Below are positions 60,423 to 64,000 of a stretch of 64,000 bases of DNA, one piece after another. This DNA is from Acidobacteriota bacterium (GTDB lineage: Bacteria > Acidobacteriota > Vicinamibacteria > Vicinamibacterales > Vicinamibacteraceae). The stretch lies in NCBI GenBank assembly GCA_020845575.1, contig JADLFL010000012.1:1-64000 (forward strand), in the 5' to 3' direction. Position 1 is the first letter of the stretch. The number at the start of each line of letters is the position of its first letter. The position numbers and the translations under genes were made by a program. Under the pieces are notes generated by a model. It ran no database searches and had not been told where the DNA came from. It saw nothing but the letters and a program-made list of their open reading frames with translations.

Positions 60423-60768
60423 ACCGTGACCTCCGATTGTCCGTCGCCGCGTCCAGCAGCGACAGGCTCCGCGCGACTGTGGGCAGCCCCACGAAGATGG
60501 TGGCCGGAAGACTGGCGCGTCCCGTACGCGCTCCCCGCGGTTCTCCCGGCGTGGTCGAGGCAAGACGCGCCCCGCCTGCCTTGACGATATGGATAGGACG
60601 CGCGAAGGGCAAGGACAGTTCCTCTCTATGCCATGAATCCGTCCTGCTGGGAAGGGTGGCGGCACGCTGGACGGCCCGCGGCTGGTGAACCGGGAGGGAC
60701 CGTGGTAGCACGTTCTGTTCAGGAAATCGCACTTTGACGCCGCATCGTCGGCTTACCATGGTCGCGGC
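60423..60768. other. 346-bp gap between divergent cold-shock and S1-like genes
   Basis: No supported gene. Contains the cold-shock gene ribosome-binding site and presumably both promoters; a TTGACG box lies at 60734-60739 without a well-spaced -10. Confidence 0.4.
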
Positions 60769-61953
60769 ATGACTGAACCAGAGCAGGACGAGTTCGCGGC
60801 ACTCTTCGAGGCGTCGACCCGGGCGGCGTCGTTCACCAGAGGCCAGACGATCGAGGGCACCATCGTCGGGATCGGCGCGGAGGTGGCGCTCGTGGACATC
60901 GGCGCCAAAAGCGAAGCCGTTCTCGACGTCGCCGAACTGCAAGACGAGGCCGGCGCGCTCGAGGCGGCGGTCGGCGACCGCATCCAGGCCGTGGTGATCG
61001 AGACGGCGGGTGGCATCAAGCTGTCGCGCCGTCTCGCCCGCAAGGCCGCCACCGACAAGGAACTGGAAGACGCCTTCCATGCCCGCCTCCCCGTCGAGGG
61101 GACGGTCCAGGGCGTGGTGAAGGGCGGCTACGAGGTGCGCGTCGCGCGCACGCGCGCCTTCTGCCCGTTCTCGCAGATCGACATCTTCCGCACCGAGGAT
61201 CCGGAGGTCCACGTCGGGCAGACCTACACGTTCCGCATCACCGAGTTCCGCGACAGCGGCCGCAGCATCGTGCTGTCGCGCCGGCAGATCCTCGAAGTGG
61301 AGCAGCAGGCCAGGGCGGAGGAGGTCAGGCGTTCGGTTGTGCCGGGAGCGGTGCTCACCGGCCGCGTCGTGTCGGTGCCCACGTTCGGGGCCTTCGTGGA
61401 TCTCGGCGGAGGCGTGCAGGGGTTGCTGCACGTGTCGGAGATGGGCTGGTCGCGCGTGGCCGCCGCGTCGGAGGCCGTGAAGGTGGGCGACACGCTCACC
61501 GTCAAGGTGCTGCGTGTTGACGAGGCGACGCAGAAGATCGCGCTCGGTCTCAAGCAACTCGCCGAGGATCCGTGGACGAAGGTGGCGGGCGAGTACGCCA
61601 TCGGACAGGTGCGGCCGGGACGCGTGACGCGCATCGCGGAATTCGGGGCGTTCATCGAACTGGAACCCGGCGTGGAAGCACTGGCCCATGCGTCGACGTT
61701 CGCCCCGACGGGGCAGCGCGACGGCTGGCGCAGGACCATCAAGGTGGGCACGGCGGGCACGTTCCAGGTGCTCGCGATCGACGCCGACAAGAAGCGCATC
61801 GCCGTGCAGATGCTGCCCGAAGGCACTACCGAAGCGAGCCTCGCCGAGGAAGCCGCCGATCAGGCGGCCGCGACATCGAGAGCCACGGTCACGAAGGTCG
61901 AGGGATTCGGATCGCTCGCCGACAAGCTGCGCGGCGCGCTCGGCCCCCGCTGA
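60769..61953 (+). CDS. S1 RNA-binding domain protein (ribosomal protein S1-like)
   Basis: 394 residues with four S1 OB-folds: GQTIEGTIVGIGAEVALVDIGAKSEAVLDVAEL (~24-80), LPVEGTVQGVVKGGYEVRVARTRAFCPFSQID (~108-180), GAVLTGRVVSVPTFGAFVDLGGGVQGLLHVSEMGW (~197-265), GQVRPGRVTRIAEFGAFIELEPGVEALAHAS (~286-360). The third and fourth keep the canonical FGAFV/Idlgxgvegl pattern. True S1 usually has six repeats and 530-570 residues; this may be a shorter S1 paralogue. The ATG at 60769 fits a MTEPEQDEFAALFE start. Confidence 0.88.
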   Translation: MTEPEQDEFAALFEASTRAASFTRGQTIEGTIVGIGAEVALVDIGAKSEAVLDVAELQDEAGALEAAVGDRIQAVVIETAGGIKLSRRLARKAATDKELEDAFHARLPVEGTVQGVVKGGYEVRVARTRAFCPFSQIDIFRTEDPEVHVGQTYTFRITEFRDSGRSIVLSRRQILEVEQQARAEEVRRSVVPGAVLTGRVVSVPTFGAFVDLGGGVQGLLHVSEMGWSRVAAASEAVKVGDTLTVKVLRVDEATQKIALGLKQLAEDPWTKVAGEYAIGQVRPGRVTRIAEFGAFIELEPGVEALAHASTFAPTGQRDGWRRTIKVGTAGTFQVLAIDADKKRIAVQMLPEGTTEASLAEEAADQAAATSRATVTKVEGFGSLADKLRGALGPR

Positions 61954-63565
61954 TCATCGCGCTGGGGGCGGCTCGCGGAACGGCGCCATGTCCTGCCAGA
62001 TGCGTTCGAGCATCGGCCCCGTGAGGCGTACCGACTCCGTCTTGTCGGGTGTCTTTTCAGAGGCGATCTCCAGCGTGATCGTTCCGCAGTGCGGTCCGAA
62101 GGCGTCGGGCGCGAACACGTACAGCCCTTCCCTGATGGCGGCGGTCTCGGAGATGCGGCGCTCGACGATGAAGGGGTGGATGGGGATGATGTCGCCGGTG
62201 CCGCAGCGCGCGCGCAGGTTGGCGAACCCCGGTTCGTATCGCTTGATCGGCGGCAGCGCGATGCCCTGCGTGAGCGCCGCGCCTCTCGCCACTTTCATCC
62301 ACAGGCTCTCAACCTGCCGCGGCGCCGCGCGCACCAGCAGCACGGCCGGCTTGTCGGCGACGTAGCGCGACCACTGACCGAAGTCCATCGCGTACTCGCT
62401 GGCGTAGGCCGTCACCGGCGTGATCAGGTCCACGTCGAACCCCGACGAGGAGACGCGCGGCGACGTGAGGCTGCCCGTACGCTGCTTCACGCCCTCGCGC
62501 ACCACATCGTCTGTCACCACCTGCACGGGTTCCACGGGCAGCGCGATGCGGGATGGTGGCGGTGTCGGCATGGCCGCTCGCGCGGCAGTGAGCACCTCGC
62601 ACAACGCGCCGATCCGCACCACGCGGATCGGTGGATCCGATTCACGTACCGTTTCGACGGGCGACGTGAGCCCGACGAGCGTGCCGTCGGTGGCAAAGGC
62701 CGGCCCGCCGGGACTGTCGAGGGGCACATCGAAATCAGCGGTGACAGCCCCCGGTTCCAGGCGGAACACGACGCCCCGCGCCGCGGTGGGCTGGCGGCGC
62801 ATGGGCATGCCGATGGCGCCGAGCACCTGTCCGCGCGACACGTCGCGCGCGGGCGATGCGCAGTCGAGCGGCACCTGTCGGCGCGACAGCAGCAACTCTG
62901 GATCGACGCGGAGGATGGCGACGTCACGCTCCTCGTTCGAGGCGACCACTGTTGCCGCGACCTTCGTGAGCGGCGTGACCTGTACTTCGACCTGCGTGGC
63001 GCCCTTCAGGACGCGTTGTGACGTGGCGATGAATCCCGTGGTGTCGATCACCAGCCCCGTGGCGTGCATCAGCGGCGTCCACACCTCGACGACGCTGTCC
63101 TGCCATTCCACCAGGATGTCCCAGTGGTCCATGGTCGGCGGCGCGCCAGGCGTGCCGACCGACGGAGCCGCCGTACGTGTCTCGGCGTTGTCGGCTGTCA
63201 GCGCGATCGTGGCGGTCGCACCAGCCGTCAGATCGACTGTCTCGCGCCACTCGTACGTCCTGCCGCGCAGCACGAGCGGTTGATTCGACGATGTAGTGGC
63301 CCGCGGGAAGCGTGAGCTGACCCGTGCCGTCGAGCGCGGTGACCACGCGCCACGGCGACCGGCTTGGCGGGTCGTCGCTGACGAGCAGCGCATGGCGGCG
63401 GCCCAGCGATGGTCCGCCGTCCTCGCCCGGCAGCATGACGGTGACGCGCAGCACGCCCGTCGCCTGCGCGGAGACCGTCTGCACGGACGCGAGCAGGCAC
63501 GCCACCGCGAGGAGTCCCAGCGCGAGAGCGGACGGGCGGTCAGCGGCCGTCTGCGTGTGCGGCAT
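61954..63565 (-). pseudogene. Frameshifted exported trypsin-like (HtrA-type) protein, catalytic residues lost
   Basis: The 5' part (63565 down to ~63285) is in one frame: signal peptide ALALGLLAVACLLASVQTVSA, then GVLRVTVMLPGEDGGPSLGRRHALLVSDDPPS and GQLTLPAGHYIVES. From about 63287 the protein continues in another frame (SNQPLVLRGRTYEWRETVDL...) through a trypsin-like domain (VIDTTGFIATSQRVLKGATQVEV, NEERDVAILRVD, DSPGGPAFATDGTLVGLTS) and a ~250-residue C-terminal part. The usual His position reads SQRVL and the GNSGG serine is DSPGG, so His and Ser are missing. Either a shift error or a decayed, non-catalytic gene. Confidence 0.75.
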
Positions 63566-64000
63566 ATGTCGGAAGCCCATGTGCGTCGGCGATGCGCGCC
63601 CACCAGGCCACGACGTCCTCGTCCGGCGCGTCGGGCCTGTGACGCTCGACGCCCCAGAGGCCGACGCGCAACGCCTCACCGATGGTACTGACGCGAATCC
63701 GGCGTGCGTGGGCGGGCACGCCGTCTGGCGCGAGGGCCATGGGCCGCCAGTTGCTTCCGGTACTGTCGGCCACCAGCTCGAACGCGATCGGTCGGCCGTC
63801 GCCGAACGCCACGGCGAGTTCGTCGAGGTACCACTCCGCGTTCAGCAGTCCGTCCGGCGGGATCAACGTATTGAATCTGTGAGCCGCCACTGACGGATCC
63901 GGGCTCGCCATCTCGTCGAGCCAGATCACGAAATACGGATCGAGCGGACGCCACGCGAGCACGCCGCTCCCGTCGAGCGGCAGTTCCAGGGCGCGCGCCG
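63540..64000 (-). CDS. C-terminal part of an unidentified protein (partial at window end)
   Basis: Open from base 64000 down to the stop at 63540 (about 153 residues present). Readable segments: PLDGSGVLAWRPLDPYFVIWLDEM, HRFNTLIPPDGLLNAEWYLDELAVAFGDG, WRPMALAPDGVPAHARRIRVSTIGEALRVGLWGVE, APDEDVVAWWARIADAHGLPTY. No family recognised. The stop overlaps the start region of the frameshifted trypsin-like gene (26 bp), so the two are co-transcribed. The N-terminus lies outside. Confidence 0.75.
   Translation of the reverse strand, partial: ARALELPLDGSGVLAWRPLDPYFVIWLDEMASPDPSVAAHRFNTLIPPDGLLNAEWYLDELAVAFGDGRPIAFELVADSTGSNWRPMALAPDGVPAHARRIRVSTIGEALRVGLWGVERHRPDAPDEDVVAWWARIADAHGLPTYAAHADGR

Overview
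The window is GC-rich bacterial chromosome, densely packed with genes on both strands. The best guess for the source is an Acidobacteriota member of the Vicinamibacteria/Luteitalea type. That is an inference from high GC, a large TonB-dependent receptor carrying an N-terminal carboxypeptidase-regulatory (CarboxypepD_reg) domain, a secreted protein with repeated DUF5719-like modules, a CHAT-TPR protein beside a sigma/anti-sigma pair, and a Gram-negative outer-membrane gene set (lptD, lspA, lgt, TonB/ExbB/ExbD). No 16S rRNA is present to settle it.

Layout. 1-641: right end of an ISL3-family insertion sequence and a truncated hrpB fragment. 681-2588: TPP riboswitch and thiC. 2589-3800: a VapBC-type pair bounded by ~100-bp direct repeats inside a cluster of palindromic repeats. 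3893-8322: an exported Pro-rich protein, an HtpX-like protease, a radical SAM protein, an exported beta-rich protein and a NagX-like membrane protein. 14605 down to 8340 (minus strand): deoxynucleoside kinase, accD, folC, lptD and an RMD-like reductase. 14674-16818: a HEAT-repeat/cyclophilin fusion. 17169-17249: a 26-residue Lys/Ala-rich histone-H1-like protein behind an unusual AT-rich control region. 17771-18928: ddl. 18988-24547: tgt-yajC-secD-secF-uppP-DUF502. 24573-27401: tonB-exbB-exbD-exbD with two consensus-like promoters.

27488-35500 (minus strand) reads as one unit: a CHAT-domain TPR protein, an ECF-like sigma factor, its probable anti-sigma factor, a 1089-residue secreted repeat protein and a 62-residue protein. 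35570-36970 is a DUF234-type ATPase; 37150-40488 the TonB-dependent receptor; 40768-41775 a TPR lipoprotein. 42005-45752 groups RelA/SpoT, RidA, ribosomal protein L28 and a DksA-like protein. 51438 down to 45811 is ileS-lspA-lgt-rluD-nudix, with a divergent HIT gene at 51475. 57080 down to 51934 holds a lipoprotein, an exported methyltransferase, thiD, moaE, moaD, prfA and prmC.

57222-60114 holds erpA, a Fur repressor fused to a ferritin-like diiron domain, an ABC-ATPase homologue lacking its P-loop, a HAD phosphatase and the selenocysteine tRNA (selC). The last 4 kb hold a cold-shock protein, a four-repeat S1 protein, a frameshifted trypsin-like protein without its catalytic residues, and a partial gene.

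Most of the window is housekeeping. The accessory signals that stand out are the CHAT/sigma/anti-sigma/surface-protein operon, the Fur-ferritin fusion with its pseudo-ABC partner, selC, the repeat-bounded toxin-antitoxin pair, and a palindromic repeat family that has also entered the folC coding sequence.
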